Shown one piece after another: positions 10,400 to 22,277 of a stretch of DNA of 64,000 nucleotides. This DNA is from Breviolum minutum Mf 1.05b.01. Taxonomy: Eukaryota; Sar; Dinophyceae; Suessiales; Symbiodiniaceae. The notes beneath the pieces were generated by a model that worked only from the letters and a program-made list of their open reading frames with translations, searched no databases and was not told the DNA's origin. The DNA lies in contig DF242462.1 in NCBI GenBank assembly GCA_000507305.1, positions 27,849 through 91,848 of the forward strand, in the 5' to 3' direction. Both the position numbers and the translations under genes were made by a program. Position 1 is the stretch's first letter. Every line of letters starts with the position of its first letter.

Positions 10400-11760
10400 T
10401 TCCAGATTTCTCATTCACACCATCACTTAAATTCACTGATCAACAGTGTGATCAACAATTTTTTAATTCAACCACAACTATTGAAATTCAACCACCCTGC
10501 ACTCACATGACATGGTGATCGTTCCATCTCACTCGCTGCAATTGATCCCAGAATCTGTAAATGGGGAACCTTGCTTGTGACTGATAGTTGGGACAGTCAA
10601 AAAAGTTAAAACCCAAATCGGATTTGAACTGACCCTAGGTTATGAAATTCAACACACCAAACTATGAATTTATGAGACTCTTCTACTAACACATCCGCAT
10701 CGAATTTCATGAAATTTTTCGAACTTTGGAACTTTGGATACACAACCGAAGCGATTTTCATAGATGACTGCGTGGTGAGGTCCCCATATTTTTTGGCTAT
10801 TTCTTTGGGTGCCTTGCATAGTGCCGGTTTTGTGGCCGGTGAAAAACCGTTTTGGTGTTTGTTTGAAAAATCCCCCTTGGCCTGGCAAAATTGGGGGCTC
10901 AGCCTTTTTGGGATCTTTGAGCCTCTAAAAGCTACGTGGCCTTCGTTGGTTTTTGGTGCGGTTGCCACCCGAACCACCCTGCCTTTCGTTGGATGTCGGT
11001 TGGTGCGACATAAATTAAAGGTGATCGGAGGATCGGTGGGGGTTATAATCCCCAATATACCCCATTTATAAGTAGGTGAACTAACCCATTTAACTAACCA
11101 CTTACTAACTTCTTGCGACATCCAAGTAGTTGCTCATTTGCTTGTCATTTAATAGGGGAAATGGTCATCTAGGCTGCTCATTTGCTCATCACGATTCGCA
11201 CAGCCCAGTTGGTGATGGGTCATGACAGAAGATGCGCACAACATCAACGTATTAAAATTAGGTCGAACTTATTGAACCGTGCTGAATAGGTTGCAACCTA
11301 AGTTTCAAAATTCCAACATCAAAAGAAATCTAAACTTTTGACCTGCTCGTGTCTTCCTATCCTTGTCTACCAGAACTGCCGTTAGTACGAGTACTTGATA
11401 AACCCCTCTGGTCCTGGCTGGCAGTGAGTTGTCCAAACAGGATTGATTCTTCCCAACCCTTCCCAAAAGAAGCGAAACGCGGCGGAATGTTTGGGATTCT
11501 GTAAGTTTGGGCATAAAAGAGAAGTGGGAAAACCCAGCCCCTGGTGTACAGTATCAGATTTTGTGGTTGGGGGTATGTAGCAGACTGGCTGGCGGGTTTT
11601 TCAGGAGATATTTCAACTTAATATAAATTGTATAGTAGCAACTTGCTTTTCTTCCTGGTGCCATGAGTATGAGACTTGGTCTACTATATTGCTTGGCTTC
11701 GTTTTGGTTCATGACTCTGGTAGTGCGTAGCTACATTCGCAAAAACAACGACCGTGCCTG
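10400..11760. other. no gene resolved; weak exon candidates
   Basis: Minus frames at 10606-11035 are long and overlapping (one ends ...KNFMKFDADVLVEESHKF). No splice signal separates a real one from chance. 11040-11130 resembles half of a family F element (ends GCGACATCCAAGTAG). Confidence 0.4.
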
Positions 11761-11765
11761 TGCAA

Positions 11766-11976
11766 TAAACTAACATGGCAATGGAAATCAACGGTTTCAA
11801 ATAGAAAAACACATCCATATCTACAAAGGACCTGGAAAACCTAGGAAAGTACCATTTTTTTTAGGCAACGGGATTGCTGGTTTTAAGGGTAAAGTTGCTG
11901 GAAATTAACAGCAACTGGTTTTCCAGGGATTCTATTTACCATTGCCATGTTGGTTTACCGGAGTGTAGTCTCGTAA
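11766..11976. mobile_element. family B2 TIR element
   Basis: Terminal inverted repeats AACTAACATGGCAATGG (11769) and CCATTGCCATGTTGGTTTACC (11940). A second, degenerate copy with the same ends is at 53771-53880. Confidence 0.7.
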
Positions 11977-12155
11977 ATTGTGAAACAAATCAACTCACAG
12001 CACTCGTCACGACACAATTTCTGAGGTTGTTCAAAACCACCCGAAGGACTGGTGGTTTCCTATTCATATCAACCCTTGTCAGGGGAGTTTGAAGGGCTCG
12101 GGGGGGGTTCCAATCTTTTGTGAAATCCCCAAATGATGCTTGTGATTGTGATTAC

Positions 12156-12449
12156 CTTCTTTATCTTGTCGACTTGGAACTTGGAATGAACTACAGTCTG
12201 GAAACACTGGTTTCAACACATCAAAGTCAATTAATGCTTCCCGAATGGAAGACAAAAAAGACAAAGAAAATCAAAAAAAACATTGAAACCTGCTAAGAGC
12301 ACAAAGACTCACTCAGAACAATAGGTGAGGTCGCAAGAATTTGCTGAGCTTCCATCAAACCCACCTGACCCGGCAGGTTTCACGGTTTTTTTCCATCGCA
12401 AGCACCGGCTGTCTCGCTCACCATTCGTGGGCAGCTTGCGACCTCAAAA
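12156..12449 (-). CDS. three consecutive coding exons of one unrecognised gene
   Basis: Exons on the minus strand: 12449-12422 (28-nt microexon), 12364-12313 (52 nt) and 12236-12156 (81 nt). The introns are 57 and 76 nt. All sites are GT-AG (CTGCAG|, G|GTGAGC, GTCAG|GTG, A|GTGAGT, GAAG|, G|GTAATC) and the phases agree. Spliced reading: FEVASCPRM, VGLMEAQQILATSPIVL, then LIDFDVLKPVFPDCSSFQV and a charged tail SRQDKE. The gene continues on both sides. No family recognised. Confidence 0.65.
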
Positions 12450-12548
12450 CTGCAGCAATGAGAATATGGAACGAGTCATCATCTCTTGTGGCGCCAAAAA
12501 AATCTATGGTAAAAACCATGGTAAACCCCAATCTTTGGAACCACATAT

Positions 12549-12662
12549 TCTAGTTGGTGGGTTTTTCACCAACCCCTTTGGAAAATATTCGTCAAAATGG
12601 GTTCATCTTCCCCAATTTTCGGGGTGAAAATTAAAGAATATTTGAAGTTTCACCAACCTGAT
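12549..12662 (+). mobile_element. family A introner-like element
   Basis: Left end CTAGTTGGTGGG, right end GAAGTTTCACCAACCTGATT, with the characteristic core TTTTCGGGGTGAAAAT. It is a diverged copy. Confidence 0.75.
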
Positions 12663-12819
12663 TAAGACTGAAGCCATAAATCAAGGTTTGGAAGATGATT
12701 TTCAACTTCGAAGAGGTGATTTTCAGGTTCAATGTGAGTTTTCCAGGGTGAAACCACCACCTAGATCTCTTCAGGCCTTTTCCGAAAACTCCGTGCCCAG
12801 CAAAGCGTGTTGCATCAGG

Positions 12820-12975
12820 GGGTATGATTCGAGGTATGTTTCGGAGGTATGATTCGGGGGTATGTTTCGGGGTATGTTTCGCCCTCCCTTGCTGATCCGG
12901 AGGTATGTTTCGGAGGTATGATTCGCGGGTATGATTCGGGGGCATGATTCGGGGTATGATTCGCGGAAATGCAAC
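12820..12975. repeat. 13-15-bp minisatellite
   Basis: About ten units of GGGGTATGATTCGG / GGTATGTTTCGGA alternate irregularly. Confidence 0.85.
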
Positions 12976-13059
12976 ATGCATGTGATCATAAATTTTGTAT
13001 ACGCCATTTCTGGAAACACTCAGATTTGACCAAGCTGCAGAAAAATCATGCACCTAAAA

Positions 13060-14600
13060 TGGCAGATTTGGGGACTCCGTTGCTGCCAGATTTTGGGCCC
13101 ACATGACATGGCCTTGGAATCTCACAAAATGAGAGGATTCACATATCCTGATCCTTAATATCATCTTAATATCTGGATACCCTCCCTGAAAATTGATGAT
13201 GGGAAGATTACTTTCCATATTTGGGATACCGTATTTTTAGGTGTCCCTTAATATGAACATTTTATTGGGTCATTTAATTTTGAGGATGCACAAATTTCAA
13301 ATTTCTACCACTGGCAGTTTTGGTCGCTCAAACCATGGTTTGTTCCCAATGCCAACCTGCCTTCCAGGTTTGCATCAGCGGCGCTCGTAGCTAGCGCTCA
13401 TCTGGGAGGGAAGGGGAAGGAAAACCTCATTTCACTAACGGCTGGAACTTGAACATGATGCTTTCCGCTTCGAAATCTCCTCTCTTCCAAGGGGGCCCCC
13501 ATTTTTGTTCGTTTTTTTTTGGGGGGGGGTGGAAGTAACAGACTTTTCGCGAGACTTTTCAGCATCAGACTTGGTGGGCTTGCGTATGGGAAACGTGGGA
13601 TATCGATGTTCAGAAGCGATTGCTAAAGGGACAGGAAATTAAAAAACGTCCAATTTTTGTGAGGGAACCCATACTTTTTTGCAAAATATTTCTTTACTAA
13701 GGTTGTTTCTGGGGATTGAATTTAGTCTGATACTTGATACCAAGCAATCCTACTAATTTCTTTCCATCGTTGTATGACCTTGCTTCAAACCCACCAAATT
13801 GCGTTGCACATGTTTTTTGCTCCGGATTCAAGAGAAAAGAAGTATGCCCGCAAGCATTAATCATCAAAGACTAGGCAAGCCTTACATGTTTGAATCCCTT
13901 ACACATGAAATGTTACATACTGCATACTTAGTTGCAACAACTTCCTTTACTACCCTTCAGTTGTTGTTTTGGGGGCATGTTTCTATTAATTACATAATGC
14001 CTTCCCAAGAGCATTCTCAATAGTGTTTGGCATCTTCAAAACCCGGAAGGGAGATTCCCTGAACTTTCGGTTTTGTCTGTCGTTGGATCATCTTGCATGC
14101 TTTCAAACATGGAGGATCTTCGTATTTCAAGATGTTAATTAAAGATCATCTCTTAATCTTTAGCCCTCCTCCCCCCAAAAAATCTATATATAGTCATTAC
14201 ATGATGGTTATCATGATCGGGTAGTCTCCCAAAACTACCAACCCCATTCTTCCCTTGGTTCGTTCATTTTTTTCCTTCCAATCAAGCATATTGGTCAACA
14301 AATCACGGCCCATGGATTGTTGGTGACTTAGAATCAGAATCACATCACAAAAGCATTGACGGTTCCGTGCTTTCCAACTCCCAAAAAAAAGACTCAGAGC
14401 TCTTTTTCAACCTTTGGTCCATCCAAACCTCAAAAAAAAGAACAATTGCTGAACCAAGGCCATCAAAAGTGAGTCAAATTTCGTGCGAAATCCGAAATCC
14501 GTTGACTCCCAACCGAACCAAGGCTTTTCTTTGTGGAAAACAAAAAATCACCCCACCCTTTCGGCTCCATGGGATGTCATGGGGTGTCAAAACCACCTGT
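13060..14600. other. no gene recognised
   Basis: AT-rich non-coding-looking sequence with homopolymer runs (13500-13530). No open frame has paired splice sites. Confidence 0.4.
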
Positions 14601-14664
14601 TTTTAAGGCCCCAAGGGTGTCATGAACGGAGGGTCTGGTGTTTCCATAGGAGGGGTCAGGAGCC

Positions 14665-14900
14665 TTAGGGCACTTTTTTCCATTTTTGGCGCTGCTTGCG
14701 TTGCTCTTTGGGAGCACCCCTCAAAAATGGGAATTCCTTCCCCAAATCCGGCGAAAACCGGGTTCGGTTCACGCCTGACCCAAGGGCGGCATAGGCGATG
14801 GACTGACCATTGGCTGTTGAAGACCCTGGGCGTGCCACCAGGTACCCAAACGTTGGGAGGTTCTTCTGATGTGACTTTTCCAACAACACAAAATCCGAGC
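14665..14900 (-). CDS. possible coding exon(s), frame ambiguous
   Basis: A GC-richer island in which two minus frames look protein-like. One reads ...YLVARPGSSTANGQSIAYA and ends QRKQRQKWKKVP-stop. The other, after an ACGCCCAG acceptor, reads LQQPMVSPSPMPPLGQ. Only one can be right. Confidence 0.35.
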
Positions 14901-15282
14901 GCTCCAAAAAAATTGAGAAAAACATGCAATTATATACAATGAAAATTTTGGAGATCCTCTTCTCAAAGAATCGGTGGGGTTACGCGGTTACACCAAATTT
15001 AAGAATTTGTTTGAAGACAATCAGCATGAACAAACCAAAACTTCCAATTTTTTCCGAAAAGGAAGACAAACATCACACCAGACGGTAATCAAGTACCTCC
15101 GTGAAATGAGTGTTAAGGAAATTCCCCTCCAAACATCATGGAATTTAGACGACATCTTCTTACAACAAACATCAACTTGCAGACTTGCCTGATAACAAAC
15201 AAATATACACCCTCGAAAAACTAACGGCTGGAACCTGAAAGGTTCCCCTTTTGGAAAAGGAGAAACCCTTTACAAACCATCA

Positions 15283-15385
15283 ACTGGTTAATGGTTTCAA
15301 CCCACTTGAAAAATATGCTCGTCAAATAAGATCATTCCCTCAAGTTTCGGGGTAAAAATAAATAAATGTTTCAAACTACCACCTA
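15283..15385 (+). mobile_element. family A element, left end eroded
   Basis: The core TGCTCGTCAAAT and TTTCGGGGTAAAAATAAA and the right end CTACCACCTAGTT are clear. The left end reads GGTTAATGGTTTCAACCC. Confidence 0.7.
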
Positions 15386-15488
15386 GTTACAAACCATCAA
15401 TTTTGGGGGGGTTCCATCCATTCATTTTTGTTGGGGGAACCACGATTCGACCAACCAACACATCTCCAACTCTCCAGGTCTCCCTCAC

Positions 15489-15691
15489 CGGTTGGAGACC
15501 AGGTTTGCCAGGTTTGCCGCCCCCTGATGTTGGCTCGGTTGGTTCACAACAAAATCAAACAGCGGCAAAGTGTCAGGGGAGAAAAAATATCTAGTTGGTG
15601 GTTTCAACCTTTTTTCCTTTCCTTGCGGTCGAGAGTAGAGTGTCACGCCTAGCGAAGTGAATTCAACGGCAAATGCATCGGCCACTGTACA
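15489..15691 (-). CDS. two exons flanked by family A element ends
   Basis: Exon 15691-15609 (27 codons + 2 nt) reads CTVADAFAVEFTSLGVTLYS and then RPQGKEK. Its acceptor CAACCACAAG is the end of the family A copy at 15694-15798. Its donor AG|GTTGAAACC is the terminal sequence of a second, truncated family A end (15591-15608). Exon 15523-15489 has acceptor CAACATCAG and donor CCG|GTGAGG. In the phase demanded by the first exon it reads GRQTWQTWSPT; in phase 0 it would read GAANLANLVSN. No family recognised. Confidence 0.6.
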
Positions 15692-15693
15692 CT

Positions 15694-15798
15694 TGTGGTT
15701 GAACCAACCCATCTGAAAAACATGCGCAAGTCAAATTGGATCATGAAACCCCCGGGATCCGGGTGAAAACTAACAAATATTTGAAGTTTCACCACTTA
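15694..15798 (+). mobile_element. family A element abutting an exon
   Basis: Left end TTGTGGTTGAACCAACCC, right end GAAGTTTCACCACTTAG. In minus-strand reading its final CAAG is used as the acceptor of the exon 15691-15609. Confidence 0.8.
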
Positions 15799-16152
15799 GA
15801 TATGGATGCATGGGAAAATCCAACACTGGAAAAGGTGGTTGAACCAACCCAATTCCATCCATCGGACTGGTCCGGTATATTGCTTACATGAAAACCATAA
15901 AAAGCAACTAAATCCGGGTACATATACCATACATGTTGTTGATGGGATTTCCATTTCAGGTAAATTTTGAAAGAAAAGGACATGGAGAATAAAGCTGGTC
16001 ATCCCTAATGAGAATCAACCAACAAACCCAGGGTTTGGTATGTGTCCCCCTTAAACATCACAAAAACAGCTCGATGAAACCCATCACAAAATCAACCCCT
16101 AAGCCGATCAATGTTTACAAACTCACCCCCAAAAAAGACACAGGAACATATC

Positions 16153-16280
16153 TTAGTTGGTGGTTGAACCACCAACCTTATCAGAAAAATATGCGGTGCC
16201 CGTCAAATTGGGTGGGTTTATCTATCTTCCCCAAGTTTTGGGATGAAACATAATAACATATTTGAAGTTTCACCACCTAG
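16153..16280 (+). mobile_element. family A element
   Basis: TAGTTGGTGGTTGAACCACC at the left and GAAGTTTCACCACCTAG at the right. A 15-bp expansion (GTGGGTTTATCTATC) sits in the middle. Confidence 0.85.
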
Positions 16281-16992
16281 AACATGGTGTGCTTTGTCCA
16301 TTATCTTCCCCAAGTTTCACCACCTAGCAAAGGCCTGGGCCTCAGGGTCTCCCATTTTCACCTGACGCATGCAGACAGGTCCCTTGGTCTCCCTTTGGTC
16401 TCCCAAACCAACGAAGTTCACAGGAGGAACTGCAGCCATCACTGGAGGCCTAGGGAGAAAGGAGGATCGTGGGAATCCTGGGTTTGGCTGAAACAAACTT
16501 CTCATAAACTTGTTGGTTTGTGGCCTGGTGGCGATTGAGATCTGATCTTTTAGATCAGATTTGGCAAACATGATTTATCAAAATGTTGGGCTTTGGGGCT
16601 CGTACATCGTTTCATTCTATCATTGTTTAGTTAAGTTAATTTTAATTCAATGGTTCCCCAAAAAACACTGCGGCTCCAATTCTCTATATAAATTAAATCA
16701 TCTACCTCTTGTTGTAACTGTTAGGGCCCATGTCGGAGTTTACCATTTTTGGCAATTTTTAGCTACTTGGATACTACTCCCCAAACCTCCCCAACAAACA
16801 AATACCACCGAAATGGCTGAAATTGTGGTCAAACAGCTGGATAAAGATTGTGGTCCGACCTTTGTGACAAATTCTCCCATCTTGATGTCTCTGAAAGGGT
16901 GGGTATAAGCTGCTGTATATCAACATATTGATACTGCCAAGAAAAACAACAATCTGATTACAACAAAAAATATCTGGTGGCAGTTTTTTCAC

Positions 16993-17078
16993 CTCTGGAC
17001 AAAGGCTCGTCATATCAACCTCATCGTTTCGGAATCGCCCAACAAAATTTGGGGAAACATCCGGGCAGGTTCCTGCAC
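16993..17078 (-). CDS. internal coding exon, unrecognised
   Basis: Acceptor GTGCCAG, (2 nt) + 28 codons (AGTCPDVSPNFVGRFRNDEV...SLCPE), donor GAG|GTGAAA. A second frame is also open in its first two thirds, so the frame is likely but not certain. Confidence 0.5.
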
Positions 17079-17254
17079 CTGGCACCCATAGGCTGCACAT
17101 AGGCCTTTACGGCGGGCTGTTGCAAGTTTCTTCACCAAAGGTTTCAGGCACCTAATTTGGAGGTACTGTTTTTTTACAAGGCTCGTTTTAGGGGGCCCCA
17201 GTTTTTTCTTACATAGGCCTTACATAGGTGAGGATTCCTCCGGTGTTTAGGTAC

Positions 17255-17433
17255 CTGAAATGTTTGGTGATGTCTCCAAGACATCTGGGATGATTTTTTT
17301 TGTTGGGATCATTGTTGCGTTTCAGTCGTTTTTTGTGTTTTGCCTTTGTCGTTGCCGACAAACGATTTTTAGCACCGGGATTTCTCCGACGCCATACCCA
17401 TACTCTGTTACCACTTTTTTTTGGAGGTTTCAT
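17255..17433 (-). CDS. possible first exon of a basic protein
   Basis: ATG at 17431-17433, then 59 codons: MKPPKKSGNRVWVWRRR, NRLSATTKAKHKKRLKRN, ...LGDITKHF. It ends at donor AG|GTACCT. More than a quarter of residues are Lys/Arg, as in ribosomal or nucleic-acid-binding proteins, but no specific family is recognised. Its A-rich sequence could mimic this composition. Confidence 0.4.
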
Positions 17434-17497
17434 CACCCGAGTCGAACCGAAATTTCATCCCTGGAAATTAACATTTTGAACCCGAAAATTAATATAC

Positions 17498-17587
17498 CCA
17501 AATGCTCCATGTATGGAATATTTACCTACATTTGGCTTAGATTTATGGTAAATGTAGGAAAATATTCCATGGAGCGTATGCGATAGG
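17498..17587. mobile_element. family G hairpin element
   Basis: ATGCTCCATGTATGGAATAT (17500) pairs with ATATTCCATGGAGC (17561), and TTTACCTACATTTGG pairs with TGGTAAATGTAGG. Related copies are at 46489, 47059, 50938 and 62828. Confidence 0.75.
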
Positions 17588-18331
17588 AAAATCATCTTCC
17601 AAACCTCCATTTTTGGGTGATTCAACCTGTTAGTTTGCGGGAAAGTTTTTGCATCCAGCATACAAATCTCAACAAGAAAAGGTGGCTCGGAATCTTCAAC
17701 ATCACCATGAAATCTGCGTGAAAAAAAAACATGGCGAGAAATTTACTACCAAGCCCTGCTTAGTGTCTTTTACTCAAGGTCTGAGTCACTCTCTACTTTT
17801 CATAGTTTTCTTTTTTTGCTAATGGGTACTGTCCTGCTGGTACTTAGTAAACGGATTTTAAGTCGATAGATATAAGTTAGTTGCTTACGTCCCAGAAGTA
17901 GGTGAAATACACCATGCAACTTACTAACGAATCGTTACGACCACTTCCAGCCGGACACCCTAGTACTGTCACCTACCTACATCATCATTTCACTCAGAAT
18001 CAACCTATCACTTTCTGGTCGTGACTTCACCCTGGGAGCTACGTTGGGGACCCTTCAACTCACCAACGCTACCGGGGGGGGAAATCCACCATTTGTTCCG
18101 CATCCCTGGTGTTTCTTATTTTCCAGTCAACAAAACTAAAAACATCGTCATAACAACAAAAAAACACCGAGTTTTTGTTGGGGATGTCCAAAGTTGATTC
18201 AGAAAAACAAATAATCATCCCTTACAGTCGATGGATGATGGATGGATATCTTCCAAAAAGTCTCAGAAATTTTCGGAAACACCACCTGATTAAGTATAGG
18301 TTTTAACTTACCATTTTAGTTGGAAAGACAC

Positions 18332-18473
18332 CATTCAGTTTTGTGGGCACACTGATTTTTTTTGTCACTGGTCTTCCAGTACCAATTCCCTTTGAAGTTT
18401 TTTGATCAACTTTGATAGTCCTCAGCACCCGACAAAAATGGATTGGAATAGCGATTGAACTGAAGGGTTTGAT
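18332..18473 (-). CDS. internal coding exon, unrecognised
   Basis: The minus frame reads IKPFSSIAIPIHFCRVLRTI and then KVDQKTSKGIGTGRPVTKK, ending at donor G|GTGTCT at 18331. Acceptor probably GTTGGAG at 18474. Good codon-like composition; family unknown. Confidence 0.5.
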
Positions 18474-19283
18474 CTCCAACATTTTATACAAAATTCATCA
18501 CGGACCTGCTCGTGGGGGGGTGCTGCACTGCTGCCGCTGTGCACACTTCACCCTTCAAATTGTCCGCGATATACAAAATTCATCAAAATTCCAGGTTCGA
18601 TAAGATGTACTGTACCCCGAAAACTAGTGAATGTCGACCTATATAACCTGGGTAGTTTTTCACCCCTACTAAACCCAAACAATTGGTTTCCATTGAAATG
18701 TTAGCCCCCCCAAAACCAACGAATGTCGACCCTGAAATTCCAAGCCATTTCAAAAAGAAGCCGGTCTCTTCCAGTCCCACTGTTTTTCAGGGGCGAGCTG
18801 CCAGTTTTTCCGGGAGTAGGCTTAGAAAACCCCGACTCTTTATTTAAAAAACATCTCCACCATCCGTTTCCTCAAAGAAAAAAGACTCGACATCGCAACC
18901 AACACAATCCCAACACAAACGCCAAAACGTGGAGGCCTGCATGCCCGTCATCGCGACACCTCCGAAATCCGAAAGCTATGATGTGCTGATTTTCGAAGGC
19001 TTTTAACAAAGCCAAAAGTGGCAACATTTCCATCAGGGTTAAAAGCGACTTTTTTAATCTGTTTTTCGGAAATTCCAAATGAAGAATGATTTGGATGATT
19101 GACTACCCCCCCCCCGGAAATTTTAACATTAGATACGCCAAAAACAAAGTCATATTTGAAAGGAAACAAACCTTTTATACAAAGCATCTTGTATCCATTC
19201 GTTATATGTCCAGGGTGTAGTTGGACTGTTTCAGTTGCTAAAACCATGGAAAATTCTGGGATAACGACAAGTCTGCTTTGACT

Positions 19284-19459
19284 CTAAACAGAAAGATCGT
19301 CCAAATGATCAGTATCTGAGCAGTTGATTTTGAGCAGGGTATTGGTGTGGCAACTCCTGAAACACTTGAGCACAAGGTGAAAGTCAATCGGCTTCTCATC
19401 CTCCTCCGGCTTGTCGTCCCACAACTTGGCAAATGCTGGGTCATCTTCCAAATCTTCAT
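19284..19459 (-). CDS. 3'-terminal acidic coding exon
   Basis: Reads (2 nt) EDLEDDPAFAKLWDDKPEED, EKPIDFHLVLKCFRSC, ...DTDHLDDLSV-stop (TAG 19284-19286). Immediately upstream, in another frame, minus-strand MASLQPLDIKNSDVIE (19507-19460) looks like the natural N-terminal continuation. Either GAG is an acceptor here or a 1-nt indel breaks one reading frame. Function unknown. Confidence 0.6.
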
Positions 19460-20007
19460 CTCAATGACATCACTGTTCTTGATGTCCAAAGGCTGAAGGG
19501 AAGCCATAGGGAGTTCAGGTGCTTGTTTCGAGTGATCTTTTTCTCAACTTTCCGTCGTAGTTGCAAAAGCTTGTGATGTACAGGGCTGGCAAACTGTGAC
19601 GAACCATGAGTATCTCAAAGATTCAGAGTCCCCTTTAAACCTTATGCATCTCATATGCTTTTTTTTTTTGAACCCTCCATTCCAACAAGCGACCGCGAAT
19701 TGGTCAGGGGGGGTTGGGGAACATTTTTGCCAAACTTTTTTATTTCGCAATAGCAAAACATCCCGATTGGTGGTAAAGGTTCCAGGATACCAAAATGTCA
19801 TGATGAAATAAGCTCCAAAAATGACATGGTAGTTTTTTTCCCTCCTTTAGAACCCAAAGAACCAAGGTTCTTTTGGTTGCTCAGTGAACTACCCATGTGT
19901 TTTCGGCTATTTACAGGGCTACCCATACATAACTCCGAAGTTCACGATTGTAGCCCTCGCCTTACGCCCCAAACTCGTGTGTGTATCCAAGTGTTTGTTT
20001 CCCCCAC

Positions 20008-20088
20008 CTGGTGCGGTATATCCTTGATAGGGTCGACTTGGCCTCGATTTTTGATGGATCAACTGGCAGGAAGGGATCCAATGTCTGC
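20008..20088 (-). CDS. internal coding exon, unrecognised
   Basis: Acceptor TTCCAAAG, then QTLDPFLPVDPSKIEAKSTL and SRIYRT, donor AG|GTGGGG at 20007. The frame is also open upstream (REDDFQR), so the exon may start earlier. Confidence 0.5.
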
Positions 20089-20849
20089 CTTTGGAAGTCG
20101 TCTTCACGGAAGCATACCGAAAAAAAAAACGCTCCGGGGTGATTTTTGGAAAAGCGGGTAAGTCCTGAAAAACAAAAAGAGATGGAGTTTTTGTTGAGGT
20201 ATCCATAGTAAATTTTCAGGGGGAGTGTGTGTGTAATGTCTGGTAGGCTCTGGTATGTCTCAGAATTAGCACTTAACAATAAATGGAATGGGTTTTTCAC
20301 TCAAACAATAGAGAAAGCATCTTTTAAAGGCCATTTGGACGTGGGTTACGCAGTTTTGCGGCAAAGTCAATAGAGAAGGATAGATTTTGGGAGCTCATGC
20401 ACGGCCTCCCTAGCTCTGCTCAGTATCTCAAGTGGAGAATCTCTCCACATGGATTGAACATAGAATGTTCCGGGAATATCAAATATCCCATGATATGCCA
20501 ATGAATCCATGTGTTCTTTTTTCACTGACTAAGCCATGGGAGAAAGATTTCAAACTTCTGAGTACTGTAGATTCACATCCAGCTCCCGCTAATGGCCATT
20601 TCTGTTCATCACTCCTGGGCAAATGTCTGAAAGAGACACACTGAAAAGGGTGATTCATTTCTTTTTTGAGGAATTTCTCCAGCTGGACTTTCGAATTTCT
20701 CGCGACTGTACGCCAAAGTCATCTGACTTTTGTGACATTCCTCCTTTTACAGACGTTCATGGCTACACCCAAGAATGGCGACCACCCCTTTTTCCCAAAA
20801 TAGTCCGAAGTCTTCCGCACCCGCAAAAAAAAGGCCGGTTTGCCTAATC

Positions 20850-22000
20850 CCATTCCATGAACTACTTGAAAGCATTGATGGGTATGTCTTAAAAATTGTG
20901 CGGAGCTTCAGTACAGGATAGTAATATCTTATAACCTCCGCTAATCGAACGGATTCAGAATGGTTTTTCAAAAAACTTACACCTTTTCTGCTGGGCCATC
21001 TTCCAAAGTGTCAAAAAATGGTTCCAAAAACACGTCCACCAAATTCTTAGATTTGCTTAAGATGCTTGGAACAAATAATATTCCGTATTCCCCAAATGAT
21101 GATTTAATGGTGATTTACCATGGTAGAAAGTAAAAAACAAACAAACGAAACGGTTCCAAACATATAAATTGTAAATCAACAACAGTCAGTTTCCCTTCGA
21201 AAAAATCATTGCCAAACACATGCTGGGCCAACACCTAAGCAAAAACAAAACAAGTTTGATGGTGATTCCATCAATTCGTGACCCAACTTAATTCCCGGTC
21301 GTTGGAGGTCACTTATTGACCATTCAAAGGGGGTCACTTATGTCACTTTCACCACCCCCAAAAAAAGGTCACAACCGTTCGCTCGCAGAATTCCCGAGTG
21401 GCGAGGTCCAAGGAGAGCTTTGACCTGTCAATTGAACCCCAAAAAAAACCGGCCGGATACCTTTACGGGTTGTTGTTTCATCCCCAAATAACTGGGTACT
21501 TGTAGTATTTCATCCCTTATATACCCTAAACAATGATTTTTTCATTGCTCAATTTAATCAAATGGATGGTTTTTGCTGAAATACATCGAATGGAATTTGC
21601 TGGTTACATCCATTCAGGATCATTCATGGATGATTTTGGCTGGAATTACATCTTGATCAATTCAAATAATATATAAATGCAAACCATATATGAAGAGGAT
21701 GATTGATTGATTCATGTCCGTTTTTTGTTGGAAAGATTCAATTCATCCCCCGTTTTTGGTCCATTCTCAATGTTTCAAGCCCAAATGATGAATCCCAAAT
21801 TCATGCTAACTGTTTACCGTAATGCTAGATTTCTGTATGGCCAATTGGCTGAACAATCATTGAACTTTGTGCCAATCTGAAAATTAATTCATTCAAAATT
21901 CATCAAAATCCCATGAATAACATACAAAACATATTGAACAATGATTTGCTCGGCTGGAAAAAATAACTCCGTTCTGCTTTGATTTGCGGCTGGAAAAAGT
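20850..22000. other. element-rich spacer, little coding signal
   Basis: It contains a family H element (21045-21150), a family E-like segment (21466-21560) and a GTCAC-rich segment (21288-21400). The minus frame 20855-20960 (SVRLAEVIRYYYPVLKLR) is a weak exon candidate. Confidence 0.4.
21045..21150. mobile_element. family H element
   Basis: TTCTTAGATTTGCTTAAGAT at the left, ACCATGGTAGAA and an A/C-rich AAACAAACAAACG at the right. The longest relatives are at 40918, 50135, 55650, 61925 and 62650. Confidence 0.65.
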
Positions 22001-22008
22001 GAACAAGT

Positions 22009-22106
22009 ACCTGGATCTTCTAGATATGCAAAATTTCTGCCTTTTGGTAGTTTTCTTTGTTTGATGACAAGGCACAAATTTAACACACTTGGTAGATCCA
22101 GATATA
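22009..22106. mobile_element. family I palindromic element, copy 1
   Basis: Ends TACCTGGATCTTCTAGATAT and TAGATCCAGATATAAC, with TTTCTGCCTTTTGGTA in the left arm. It is nearly identical to 48038-48138. Confidence 0.85.
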
Positions 22107-22156
22107 ACATTTTTTCGTAGTTCAAATGATGATCAATCCTTATGGCCATTGAAAAA

Positions 22157-22277
22157 TGGGACCCTTCCCTGAAACTAACATTTTCGCACCTGAAAATAGG
22201 CCTAAACCCCCATAAAGGAAGCCGGATCGTCTTCCAACCGTCAATTTCCATGGTGCGAACTGTTAGTTTCCAGTGAT
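22157..22277. mobile_element. family B1 element
   Basis: TCCCTGAAACTAACATTTTC at the left and GGTGCGAACTGTTAGTTTCC at the right are inverted. The core is CCTGAAAATAGGCCTA. Other copies: 45476, 49342, 54363, 59713. Confidence 0.8.

Noticed and set aside
16284-16571. Long overlapping ORFs on both strands
   Set aside because: They lie across the end of a family A element, have no paired splice sites and no consistent protein-like composition.
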